Shown in pieces: positions 15,967-27,942 of a DNA stretch of 64,000 nt (position 1 is its first letter; every line of letters begins with the position of its first letter). The notes under the pieces were generated by a model, which saw nothing but the letters and a program-made list of their open reading frames with translations, ran no database searches and was not told where the DNA came from. This DNA is from Acanthochlamys bracteata (lineage: Eukaryota > Streptophyta > Magnoliopsida > Pandanales > Velloziaceae). The stretch lies in contig CM034139.1 in NCBI GenBank assembly GCA_019914995.1, positions 7,480,461 through 7,544,460 of the forward strand, in the 5' to 3' direction. A program made the translations under genes and the position numbers.

Positions 15967-17731
15967 TTACAAGCCACTTTTGCGCCATGCAGTGCTGCTT
16001 AATTCAGTTGCAACTGAAGCCAATTCATGACTCAAAATTGGAGGAGGCTCTTCAAAATCTACAACTTCAGGCCCCATCGAAGAGCTTCATGGTTCTCCCA
16101 GCAACCATGACCACAGTGAGAGGCACCTGGGGCTCAACAGAGAAGCTCTCAAGCACTTTGAAGGCCAGCCCAACGGGTTGCAAAGCTTGGAACGGCAACC
16201 CTTGCATAGTTTTCGGGCATGACAATAGAGACTCGCTATACTGAGCAGACAGGAGATAATACAGGCTGAAAGCACTGGCTACAGCAACTGGATGAAATAG
16301 AGTATGAGGATCTCCTGCAGCAGGCAGTGAGTGTGTTTCTATAACAATTAGCTCATCTTCAAGATGAACATGGTATCATTTGAAGCTACTTCTCTCCCTT
16401 CCAGTGATCTGAAAGAATTTACATCTCCATGGGACGGAGTTTCATCTGAAGATCCTTTTGTTTTGGCAATGCTAGCATTCAGTGCAGTATCAGAAGCTGC
16501 TTTCAGGCGTTCTGCCTCAACGAAACTGCACCTCAAAGTGGAATCCCAATGATTCTTCATAGCATTGTCTCTCCTGCCCTCTAAAAGCCTTGCAATTGCT
16601 GCCCATTTGTTGCCATGGATAGCATGAGCAGCAATTTTGGTCCTATCGTCTTCATCTGTAAAAATAAAAGAGTTACCAGTATGTAATTATCAAATAGCCA
16701 ATTGATGAAATCAGAATATAAACAATTAAGGACGGCAAGAGTGTTAAGAGACTAGAACTCAGCACTCCACTCATGCATGCTGATGTTAAGTCACTATGGA
16801 AAGACATGTATGCAGTTGCTTGCTTAAGCAACTGAAATTCCATGTATCATTTCAAGTAAAATAATGAGAAAATCTCCCTATGGGCAGCAAGATTATCTCG
16901 AATCTAATAACATAACAATATTTCCACTAACCAAAGCAAAAGAAATGCAGCAAATTGAAAATAGACATACAGACCCATCCTTCGATTGCAAAGACACGAA
17001 GATTTTAGTTGTTTCAAACTTCAAGCAAAGTGAACAAACTTCCCCGGTTAATCCTCTATATTCTATGATCTTCTCTCAAACAAAGAAGGTGATGCTTGTT
17101 TTTTATTAAAACAATTTCCATATTATGATAGATCAAAATTTCATGGATCACAATAACCAATAGTAAATCACTAGCTGTCTTCTTAAAATTTTAAATTGCT
17201 ACCCAAGATATCCTAAATCACATAAGAAAGCCTCTTTGGAAATTTCCTTGCACCTAAATCTATCTGAGAATATCCTGCACAGCATTCTCAAACTCCATTG
17301 CCTCTAAATCACTGGCATTCTTAAGTAACTACACCAGGCGCACCACTGGTGTTACAAAAACACACGACTAGCTAGTAATACTACCAAAATCAGAACCTGT
17401 TGTTTTTCATAAAAAGCAGAACTAAAAATCTAAAGAGTAAAGTGCTGGAACAAAAGAACCAGAATTTCAAATTTGCAGTTCACTCTCGTACCAGTGAATG
17501 GCTTTCGCATTACGAATGGATCGAGCTGGTTGCACCATCGGAGACGGCAAGATTTTCCAGACTGTCCCGGAACTCCCCTTCAAATCAAGCTCCAATTCCT
17601 CGCCCCAAACTTCGCCACCAACGTGCTCAGCACCGCATCTTCCTCCAGCGACCACGGCCCCTCATTCTATCCTCCACCGCAGCTGCCGCTGAGGAAACGC
17701 CTACAAGTTCTTCTCCGGTTATCGCCGCCAT
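15967..17731 (-). pseudogene. R2R3-MYB transcription factor pseudogene
   Basis: The gene structure is still visible: exon 1 from an ATG at 17731 to 17492, an intron at 17491-16656, then exon 2. R2 reads PWSLEEDAVLSTLVAKFGAR then NWSLI, a TGA stop at 17582-17580, and RGVPGRSGKSCRLRWCNQLD. R3 reads EDDRTKIAAHAIHGNKWAAI then ARLLEGRRDNAMKNHW, where normal genes have L-P-G-R-T-D-N-A-I-K-N-H-W. A 1-base frameshift near 17656-17664 separates the ATG frame from the R2 frame. Further frame changes are needed near 16350-16385, 16115 and 16080 to follow the C-terminal blocks DPHTLFHPVA and GPEVVDFEEPP. This resembles the MYB1/25/109-type subgroup from memory. Intron retention shows it is not a processed copy. 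Sequencing errors are a less likely cause, since several changes are substitutions at conserved sites. Confidence 0.82.
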
Positions 17732-20700
17732 CGCTGACGTGGCAACATTCTCCTGTTATCCTTTAACTGTCACATTTGAAGGTTCAACAACCGCCGCTGC
17801 TCCCTCCGGTGGCAGCGGAGGAGATTGAACGGTGGGACCATCACCATGGTTTCTCTGCTTGTTTGTTTGTTTCTATAACTGTTGTGAAAACGAGCAGCCG
17901 CTGAAAAGGTTTTATCGGAATAAGTTTGCAACTCAGGTTGTTTAATAGAAAAGATCGAAGCAAGAAATAAGTCGGCTGTTTTATTTTCTGTTCAGGACCC
18001 TTTTTTATAAGATATAGAAGTAAGCGCAGACGATGAGTTAAGAAGCATGGGCGCGAAATAATTTAACGGCGAAATGTTTCGGGCTGACAATAGAACTGGG
18101 CTGATGGGCCATTTTACAAGAACAGTATTAGCAGAGAACAATTCAATTCGGCCCAACAAATATTAAGAGCGTTAGTTTTTTTTCTTTTAAAATTCTCTAA
18201 TTTTATTTGGTCGGAGAAGAAATGTACACGAGAAGAGCAACACAAGAGCCCAAACATCAAACGCAATGTTGGATTGACTTCTCGTATCAAAATAACTAAC
18301 CGATTATTTAAAGTTAATATTTTTATATATAAATCGATAATTTTTTTTGGCATTTCTAAATATGATATCATTAAAAAGTGTTGATTGTTAACCTTATGAG
18401 TTAGAGTTTAATTTAGGGTGCACTTTTTTGAAAATGAATTTTTAGAGATAGGATTATTGAAAGTGATATATTTTTTTTGTATTTAAAAATAAGTTGAAAT
18501 GATTTTTATATTCTTTTTGTAATACGAAATGAATTAAAAATAACTTATTAGTAAAAAAAAAATAACTTTGATCTGTAAAAGAACGCACTCTTAGTCCAAC
18601 TCGAAATGAGTCATATTCTATAGATTAAGTTTAGCTAGCTCAACTTTTTACTCACATAATATCTCTTTTCTTTTGCTATTAATTTGGATTTAATCCAACG
18701 AACTAACTAGTTATATTTTTTTATTCGAGCACCATCTTTGACCATTTTGCTATAATCTGATCCTATCTGCAAAGGTCTAACAATTAATTAGCTTAAGGTC
18801 TTGTTGGACGCAACCCTTATTTCCAACTTTAAAATATTTTCTAAGGTGCTATAAAATTTTCTTTTTTCAAATTAGAAGACATAAATAAATTAATACGTTG
18901 TAGACTTATTATATGCATATGAAAAAATACACTTTGATTTCTGTTGCTAGGACTAGTATAGTTAGATAAGAAACCAACTAAACTACTTTGTTATTCAATT
19001 CCACAGTGCTTTCTCTAATCTAGACTTCACTAATTTATAGATAAAGTTTCTTACAAGTGAAATTTTAATTGAAATACAACTCTTATTTTTTATAAAAACC
19101 CAATTAAATCACCTCCCAAGCTGCATCCGGGCGCCTTTCGGATGCGCCGGGTGCAATTTTGACGCGCCCAAACACTTTTTAAGAAGTGCCCTAAAATAGT
19201 ATTTCGCGTCAAAGCATAATTTGATGTTGCGCGCCCTGGCACCTAGATGGTCAGGCGCTTAGAGGGCACCCTCCGGTGCCTTCTAAGTCTTGCATTCCGT
19301 GCAGGCTTGACACGTCCTCACAGGCCTCTAGTTCTGATGAGACTATCTCCGGCTAAAACTTCTCCGGCGAGCCTTAATTATTTTTCGATGACTTTATTTT
19401 TTTTTTCTCTTTTTCAATTGTTTCCGGCCCTCTATGTGTATCAGCATATTTTTTAATCCAAAACAATAGCAAACAGTTTTTAACTTTTAAAAAAGATTAT
19501 CTTTTTTTCAAAGTTTTATTCTTTTAGCAATGCTAAACGTGCCGTAAGTTACAAGCTGAAGAAATACTTATTACTAATAGATATACAGGAAATCTTTAGA
19601 AAAAGCCTGCTCATGCAAAGTTGAACAAGCTTAATTTATATGAATGAATCAGGAACGAATGAGATACAATTAATTGTCAGAGTCAGTCAGTCAGCTTTCA
19701 GAGTTGTTTGTACTTGTTTACAAATACTTGCGAAGCACGGATAAAGCTGGTTCGGATTAAACCGTTGATAATGATTGAGATTATTTTAGTAACAGCTGCA
19801 TGCGAAAGTAGCTAGTCAAAGAATAAGAACAAACTTCAAAGTAGGTAGAGATTGAGATTACCCACAAGTAACCAACCAATCGATAGACCAGTTCTTGGCT
19901 GATAGCTCTCGGATTTATTGAAGTCAATATTGTGCTTGTTTCTGCATGCATATATTGTTCTTTTAAAAAAACAACAAACCAAAAAAAAAAAAAAAAAGTG
20001 TTCTACGTTCTCGATCATTAACGAAAGTCAAGGTGGAGTACTCTTCTAAGTTAAGGGTGTAGGTATTTTAGTTGATTGTTACTTCGTGTTTCAGATAACA
20101 GTGTATTGACTTTAGTACTTGAAGATAGACTCAGTGCACGAATTTGATTAGTTTCTTGCAGTGCTGTTGTTATTCTTATATAATAACAAGCCAAATCCTA
20201 TTAAGAATTAATTAACTATTTGATGCATGCTTAATTTGTTAATTTCTACGTACGTATCATTTTTCTTATGGGCGGAAAATTAATAAAGATCGACGAATAT
20301 ATTGAACATTGCATTCTTTTTGAATGATAATTAGTTCTCTTTGTCAAATTGCCAACTAGCTTCAAATTTCTGACAAATTAAGCCGATGTCATCATCAGCT
20401 GCAGAGAAGTTGGTAGAACTAATTATATATATATATTCTGTCTTCTACAGTAAAGAGAATTAATGTGCTGTTATAATTAAACTAACTAATTAATTATATT
20501 CAGCTTTTTCGAGATAAATCTTAGTGATCTTTCAATGAAACTTCTTTTCTGAGAAGTTGGTGACCTACGATTTTGATATGATCCACATATATTCAACAAC
20601 AACGCAGAAAATGAAGTATGTGTTCAAGTTTTCGACTATGAATAGCACTATTGTTATCAAAGACGATTCAAATTTCTTGCTCAATGTTCTAACTACTAAT

Positions 20701-20979
20701 AACTAAAACTTGTCGAAGGAAATTTCAACCTAACAAGTAAGTAGTTTTATCTATAACAGATTTGATGGGAATATATATATAAGATTAAAATTCACCTGCT
20801 ACAGCTAGCTTCTTTTGACAATTAAAATTAGATAACGAAATTCGATCAAACATTCACTGTAGTGTTACACCTGATCTGGCATTAATTTTGTTAAAAAAAA
20901 TCGACTTGAAAGTTCTCGCAAGAAACCTAATTAATATTCCTATAATCGAAACCCTTCCTTTCTTGTTCAGTTAGTTGTC
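17732..20979. other. Long gene-poor intergenic region
   Basis: About 3.2 kb without a supportable gene, mostly AT-rich. A MITE-like element lies at 18416-18590. A GC-richer island at about 19130-19400 contains related GCATCCGGGCGCC / GGATGCGCCGGGTGC segments and a 69-codon frame of no known family; it may be a transposon fragment. A poly(A) run lies near 19980-19996. The last part is laccase promoter DNA. Confidence 0.55.
18416..18590. mobile_element. MITE-like element, copy A
   Basis: The ends form imperfect inverted repeats: GGTGCACTTTTTTGA on the left and the complement of GAGTGCGTTCTTTTAC on the right. TTAG flanks both sides, which would suit a PIF/Harbinger-like TTA-type target site. 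The AT-rich interior matches, in opposite orientation, the element at 27578-27783. Confidence 0.55.
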
Positions 20980-20987
20980 TATAAATA
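20980..20987 (+). promoter_or_regulatory. TATA box of the first laccase
   Basis: TATAAATA lies 192 bp upstream of the laccase start codon in a region of otherwise mixed composition. Confidence 0.45.
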
Positions 20988-21171
20988 TATGTCCTCCCAT
21001 GTTTGTGTCTCCCATTCCACATATATCAATAAAGAGCTAGCTAGCTAGCAAGCGATCGATAGATCAATTTAAGTTCTTCGTACCCAATCTTCCATATACA
21101 TAGCTGAAGTTTTTTGTCTTCTCCATTCTCAATCTCTGGCGCGCTCTCATTGTATCTTGTTGTCGATCAAG

Positions 21172-23693
21172 ATGTTGAGGGTTTTGTTATTGATGATAGC
21201 ATGCGCGCTCTTTTCTTCGGCATCAGTTTCTAATGCAGCAGTCATTCAGCAAACCTTTCATGTATATGTTCCATTTCCCTAGCTCTACTAGCTCTAGTGC
21301 TGTTATATATTTCATGCATGAGGAATATTGAATTGCTTTCATGTTTTCGTCTTAATATCCAGCTTCATGCGTGCATTAGAGTTTAGAAACCTTCGTCAAA
21401 AAACTAATAATAGAAAGTTTATTATTTTAACCATGCATGCTATATATGATCGATATACATAAGAGTATATGGTTTTACGTACGTAGTAATCCATGAAGTT
21501 AGAAATTTTCTGTAGTCCTTGGTTTTACGTAGTAAACAAGAAAGCTTATTTAATTGTTACAAATGGCAATTAAGCAGCTAGGAATGATTGCAGCACTTTA
21601 ACTAATCCAACAACAACAACTTCCTTTTCCGTCTCTGTCTGTGTTTCGTCACGTTGTTACACCTTTTCTAATTATAAACAAAGACGTCTCAGTGTTTTGT
21701 CAAACTTTGACTTAGTTAGGTAACTTCTAATTAAGATATTAGATTTAATACTATTAATCATCTTAATTGTTCTTGACGGTTGTACGTAGGTTGGAAATCT
21801 GACTGTTTCCAGACTTTGCCAAAACCGGGTCATCACCGCTGTGAACGGCCAGTTTCCGGGGCCATTGCTTGATGTTCACGACGGTGACACCCTTGTTATC
21901 ACCGTCGTCAACATCTCCCCTTACAATATCTCCATTCACTGGTTCGTAATTTATTTATATGTTTATATTCTTTTTTAATTTTCTTTAAAAAAAAAGTTCG
22001 ACAACGATCTCAATGTACTGTGATTAATTTTGTGATCATATATATCAGGCATGGAATATTTCAGCGGTTGACTGCGTGGGCAGATGGACCAAGCTACGTT
22101 ACGCAATGTCCTATCATGCCAGGAAACAAGTACACTTATCGGTTCAACATCACCGGCCAAGAAGGAACGCTCTGGTGGCACGCCCATTTTTCCGTCCTCC
22201 GAGCAACCGTCTACGGCCCTCTCATTATCCGACCAAAACCCGGAAATCTGTACCCTTTCCCTAAACCTCATAAAGAAGCCACACTAATGCTTGGTAGGTA
22301 AAATTAATTACTAATGCGTAACTGATAATTAATAATGGGAATTATTTGTTTTTGACTAATAAGAGGAGGGTAAATAAATAATTGTGAAGGTGAGTGGTGG
22401 AATTCAAACGTCGTGGAGTTAGAGCAAGACGCGTTAGAGAGAGGCGGAGCGCCGAATACCTCCGACGCCTACACGATCAATGGTCAGCCGGGCGATCTCT
22501 ACCCTTGCTCTAGTAACGGAACTTACAAGCTGAAGGTCGAGCAAGGGAAGACCTACTTGCTCCGGATCATCAACGCTGCACTCGATAACCAGCTCTTCTT
22601 CAAAATTGCCGGCCATAGATTCAAAGTAGTCGCTGTCGACGCAAGCTACACTACTCCTTACTCCTCCGATGTCATTGTTATCGCTCCTGGCCAGACGGTC
22701 GACGCCCTCATGGTTGCCGACGCTGCGCCAGGAAGGTACTACATGGCCGCCAGAGCGTACGTTAGTGCCATCGGTGTCCCAGCTGACACCACCACCACTA
22801 CCGGAATCGTCGAATACGCAAAAGCTCCGCGAATCGGGACTCCAATCATGCCTTTACTCCCAGGACTGGACGACACACAGACGGCTCACAGGTTCTACAC
22901 TAATCTAACTTCCCTCCTGCTTCCAGGTGTTCCTAGAGTTCCTCTCAAGATTAACAAGAAGATGTTCATCACGTTCGGAATCGGTTTCGCCCCTTGCCGT
23001 GGAAACCAGCCGCGATGCAACATTTCCAACGGTGCTATCGCCGCCGACATGAACAACGTGTCGTTCGCGTTCCCGGATAAACTGTCCCTCTTAGAAGCAC
23101 ACTTCGGGGGAGTTCCCGGAATCTACACAAGAGATTTCCCCAACAAGCCGCCACTGGTTTTCGACTACACAGATCCGAGCTTGAGTTTTAACCGGTCACT
23201 GATATTTACATCCAAGGCGACGAAGGTGAAGAGATTGAGGTACAACGCGACAGTGGAAATCGTGTTGCAGAACACGGCGTTGGTCGCTGCGGAGAATCAC
23301 CCCCTGCATCTCCATGGATTTAACTTCTTTGTTGTCGCGCAAGGGTTCGGAAACTACGATGTCAAGACGGCAAGGAAAAGCTTTAATTTGGTTAATCCCC
23401 AAATAAGAAACACCATCGGCGTACCAACCGGCGGTTGGGCTGTTATAAGATTCGTTGCCGACAACCCAGGTACGTAACTTTAATTTTTATCTTTTTCTCT
23501 ACCGTAAGATTAAACCAGCTGCAAATAAATGAATATGTTTTATGAATGTTTTTTAACTGAAGGTGTTTGGTTCTTCCACTGCCACTTCGACGTGCACTTG
23601 CCGTGGGGACTGGCGATGGCGTTCGAAGTTGATAACGGTCCAACGCCGGACACGACGCTCCCGCCGCCACCTTCCGATTTGCCGAAATGTTAA
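21172..23693 (+). CDS. LAC: Laccase (multicopper oxidase), copy 1
   Basis: A secreted blue copper oxidase that oxidises phenolics such as monolignols in the cell wall using O2. Exons: 21172-21261, 21790-21941, 22049-22293, 22390-23469, 23563-23693 (565 aa, normal size). The N-terminus is a signal peptide ending near SVSNA. All four copper-ligand blocks are present: HW-HG (across the exon 2/3 junction), [13 protein letters not shown] and HCHFDVH, with leucine at the type-1 axial position. The C-terminus [10 protein letters not shown] is typical of one plant laccase clade. It is the upstream member of a tandem pair. It has one intron fewer than its neighbour: its fourth exon (1080 bp) spans what the other copy encodes in two exons (129 + 969 bp). 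Confidence 0.95.
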
Positions 23694-24514
23694 AATTGAT
23701 GAAGAAGCTTAATTATCTTTAATTTAATTTTCTCCTATAAGCTCGAGGAGGGAATTGAAGTAACTAGCTAGATAGCTACATATAGTTTGTTGAAAAATTT
23801 TATTCTTTTTATCCCAAAATCATTTGATTGTAAAATGAAAAAGCATGCGTGTTATAGGAATTTGGATGTGTACCTACAGAAATTAGAACTTTGTATTGCT
23901 CAAAGAACAATTGAATAAAAGGGTGAAATTTATTTTATGTCATTTTGGGTTTAAATATGGACGGGCCGACAAAACATATATAGAATAGCAATTTGCAAGA
24001 CTTGAATTGATTCTCCATGGTGATTCAACAACATTCAAGTAAATGAAGCCATTATTTGCATAATCAGAGAGCTATAAAATTATTCACAAACAAGTAACAA
24101 GGAACCTGTCAGCAGCTGCATTCCGCACTCGCCACTTTTCAATCATCAACTCTATAGCTTCTGCTGGACACAGCAAAAGAAAACTGCCGGATTAATTCGT
24201 TCTCAAGTTAAATGATAGTTCAGTAATTCAGGATACATTTCGACTATCCTGAAAGCTTGTAATGTTAATGGTTTAGCTAGCTACCCTGTCTTAATCTTGC
24301 CAGCTGTGATCAAGTAAGTCGGACATCCTCAAAATGAACTCACCAGCGGGACAAGTAACGCGTATGCTAATCAGCTATTGCTTCCTGCTGTTCTATATCC
24401 TGCAGTTATCCAAATAACTAATGAGTAATCAAGTAAACGGAATGTCACTTTCATATATGATTTTTCCAAGTTTTCAAGCAATGCTGATGATAAGAATGTT
24501 ATTGGAAATGTATG
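23694..24514. other. Intergenic region between the tandem laccases
   Basis: This holds the 3' UTR of copy 1 and the promoter of copy 2. No gene or clear mobile element was recognised. Confidence 0.6.
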
Positions 24515-24536
24515 TTCTCCTTTATATAAAGGAGAA
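24515..24536 (+). promoter_or_regulatory. Perfect 22-bp palindrome enclosing the TATA box of laccase 2
   Basis: TTCTCCTTTAT is followed directly by its exact reverse complement, so TATATAAA sits at the dyad centre. The element is 78 bp upstream of the start codon. The TATA role is likely; any role of the dyad is inference. Confidence 0.55.
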
Positions 24537-24613
24537 TGAGATGCATGTTTAACTCGTCAGCTTAGACCAACCAAAACATTTCGATTCCATTTTCAAGTCC
24601 TCACTGCTTGAAG

Positions 24614-27264
24614 ATGGAGAAGTATCAAGTCTGCCCTGTTCTACTTTCATTCGCTTGTCTTCTTTGTGTTAGCGCATCAGTGGCATATGCAGATACCCTC
24701 GAGCACACCTTCCATGTACGTGTATATCATGTTTCATCAAATTAAGCTCTATCACCTTCTTTCGTTTCTCATGCTTTCATATTATTTGTTTAATTAGAAT
24801 TTATTTAAGTTCTACAAGTTTTGCCTACATTGTGGATGCTTCTATGTTATCTAGCTAGCTGGATGGAGTTCATCATTGGAAACTACTAAGAAACCAAACT
24901 CATCCAACTACTAAACTGAAGTTCAATTCTACCTTCTGCATTAAATTTGAGGATGCATAGATAAGATTCTTGCTTTTATATCAAGCTTCTTATCTAATCA
25001 TTGTACTTAGCTAGCTTTTCGCCCATGGCATTATTGCTGATTCAAGTTAATGATCAGCTGATGAGTCTTTCTCAGCAGTTATATTTGTCCCCAAAAGCAA
25101 CGCCATACACGCAGTATCACACTCTAATTAAATGCCGTTGAATTTTCTGAGCAAGAAAGAAAAACCTATTTGCATATGTTTAAACATTTTGGTATTTGCA
25201 TATGTTGAAAAAAAGAAAAATCTTGTGCTTATGAGATTTGACTAATGTCTCAGGTTGGAAATCTCGAAATAAACAAGCTCTGCAACAATAGAATCATCAC
25301 TGCAGTCAATGGGCAATTTCCAGGACCTACAGTTGTCGCACGGGAGGGTGATACCGTAGTTGTCCATGTCATCAACGAGTCTCATTACAACATATCCATC
25401 CATTGGTACAAACTAGGACTGTTAGATCCACCTTAACGAATTACCATTAAACGACTTAGTTGTTCTCGCGCAAATCATGAATTTTATTTTGGCACCAACA
25501 CATACAGGCACGGTGTATTCCAAATGCTAAGTGCTTGGGCGGATGGGCCAGCCTACGTTACGCAATGCCCGATACAGCCAGGAGGTAAGTACAGATACAG
25601 GTTCACCATCACTGGTCAACAAGGCACACTTTGGTGGCATGCCCATTACTCCATGCTCCGGGCAACTGTGTATGGTGCTCTAATCATCAAGCCGAGACAT
25701 GGCAAACACTATCCATTCCCCCAACCTTGCAAGGAAATTCCTATCTTGCTAGGTAATCGTATATGTTTCATGAATTAATTTTGCAAAATGTTTGGTATTT
25801 TGGAATAAGATGTGCAAATGCCAGAGTTCTATAGGTGAATGGTGGGATGCCAACGTTGTCGATGTTGATAGAGAATCCTTGGCTAGTGGGAATCCTCCTA
25901 ACATCTCCGACGCATACACTATCAACGGAATGCCTGGTGATCTCTACAAATGTTCCGATAAAAGTGTGTATAATTTACTTCAGATACTGAAGTTTGTATT
26001 AAAATTCCCATAACTTACTTCTAAATCTTTTTTTCACGTATGCGTGTATGTGCGCATATGAGCAGATACATATAAGCTACAAGTGGAACAAGGGAAAACA
26101 TACCTGCTGCGTATCATCAATGCTGCACTCAGTACACAGCTCTTCTTCAAGATCGCCGGACATAGGTTCACCATTGTTGCCGTTGACGCAACCTACACAA
26201 CTCCTTACTCCACTGATGTCATCGTCACAGGTCCAGGTCAAACCGTTGACGTCATCATGGTCGCCGATGCAACTCCCGGCCGGTACTACATGGCTGCAAA
26301 ATCATACAAGAGCGCGGTATCGCCGTTGCCCGTTTCCTTCGGCAACACAACGACGACGGGAATTATCGAGTATAAAAACAGACCGTACCCGAATGTGAAA
26401 TCTCCACCTGTGATGCCTTCCATGCCGGAGTTCAACGACACAGCAACAGCTCAGAAGTTCTACACAAGTCTGACAAGCCTGCAATTGCCTGAAACCCCCA
26501 GAGTTCCGCTCACCGTCGACGAACAGTTGTTCATCACGATCGGGTTCGGCCTTGCCCCCTGCGGCAATAATCAACCGAAATGCAACCCTGCTCAAGGGCA
26601 ATTAAGCACCAGCATGAACAACGTTTCCTTTCTATTACCGACGAAGGTTTCGTTACTCGAAGCGAAGTTCAAAGGTGTGAATGGAATCTTCACTACCGAT
26701 TTTCCCAGAATTCCCGCTAAATTCTTCAACTTCACGGATATATCGACGAGTTTGAACCCGGAACTGTTGCCGACGGTGAAGGCAACGAAGGTGATTGAGC
26801 TGAAGTTCAACGCGACGGTTGAGATCGTTCTTCAGAACACTGCGGTGATCGGGATTGAGAACCACCCGGTTCATCTCCATGGGTTCAATTTCTTCGTTCT
26901 CGCACAAGGGTTTGGGAATTTCAATCCTTCCACGGGGAAGACGAGTTATAATTTGGTTAACCCTCAGATCAGGAACACCGTCGCAGTTCCTACCGGCGGC
27001 TGGGCTGTGATTCGTTTCGTTGCTAACAATCCAGGTAATCAAAATGGAATAAATCAAATCCATGCACGCTGTGTTTTGCTCCGAATAACAAATTCCATTC
27101 TGTTTTAATTAATTTGTTAACGAATTGATGAAGGTGTGTGGATCATGCATTGCCACTTAGACGCGCACATTTCGAGCGGACTAGCGACGGCGTTTGTTGT
27201 GGAGAACGGAGGAACGTCGGAGACAACGCTGCCTCCGCCGCCGCCGGATTTCCCGAAATGTTAA
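24614..27264 (+). CDS. LAC: Laccase (multicopper oxidase), copy 2
   Basis: The second tandem laccase. Exons: 24614-24715, 25254-25405, 25508-25752, 25835-25963, 26066-27034, 27134-27264 (575 aa). A signal peptide ends near SVAYA. Copper-ligand blocks are [17 protein letters not shown] and HCHLDAH. Exons 2, 3 and 6 are identical in length to the matching exons of copy 1 (152, 245, 131 bp), confirming common origin. The 129-bp exon 4 is the usual plant laccase arrangement, so this copy keeps the ancestral intron that copy 1 lacks. Many N-x-S/T sites suggest heavy glycosylation. The last exon reads [10 protein letters not shown] where copy 1 has [10 protein letters not shown], so the pair differ near the type-1 copper. 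Confidence 0.95.
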
Positions 27265-27577
27265 TTCGAGGTTGTTGTCTATTTATTTATGTAGCTAGAA
27301 ATTCCGGAGTCGAATTGAGTTCTGTTACTTCTTTCTTGTTCCTTTTTCTTTTTTGGTGGGAAGAAATTGTTTGGTAATACGGTTTTTTTATTTTTTTATG
27401 TTTGGCCCACTTGTATTATGAAATATGAATATCCAACTCTCTGTTAACAGTGGTGTCTTTTGCGGGCTAACATTTCTTATTAGTTAATAAAATGTCGTGT
27501 TTTGATAAATCGTATCAGTTACTAATGGGGATATACTGTAAAATAAAAGTGTATAGCTAGAAATAGAATATATATAA

Positions 27578-27783
27578 TGTGCATTTTTTTTACACCGAAA
27601 TTATTTTTTTTATTAAGAAATAATTTTTAATTCATTTTTTTATTATTAAAAAAATATAAAAAGTCACTTCAACTTATTTTTTAATAAAAAAAATATATCA
27701 TTATTAACAATATTATTTCTAACAACTCATTCTTAAAAATTTACTTTTCAAAAAATTTATTTTCAAAACCAAAAAAGCGCATC
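27578..27783. mobile_element. MITE-like element, copy B
   Basis: It starts GTGCATTTTTTTTACA and ends with the complement of GATGCGCTTTTTTGG, giving imperfect inverted ends. Its reverse complement shares GATATATTTTTTTT, AAAAATAAGTTGAA and AATGAATTAAAAAT, in that order, with the element at 18416-18590. The two are therefore members of one family in opposite orientation. Confidence 0.55.
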
Positions 27784-27942
27784 TGTAGAATAATAAATAA
27801 TTATCCACATCTATGGCAGAGAGTGGCAGTTTAGTAAGTAAATAATAGTTTATTTATTGTTGGGCCGCCCGGACTACTGCAGCATGGGCCATCACATAAG
27901 CAGAGGTGAGCAAGAAAGTTCAATTCAATAGATCACTAGAAC

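Noticed and set aside
13703-17731. MYB relic and RING-CH gene as one transcription unit
   Set aside because: Both are on the minus strand, but they are separated by about 1.8 kb of non-coding repeat-rich DNA and each has its own start codon and stop.
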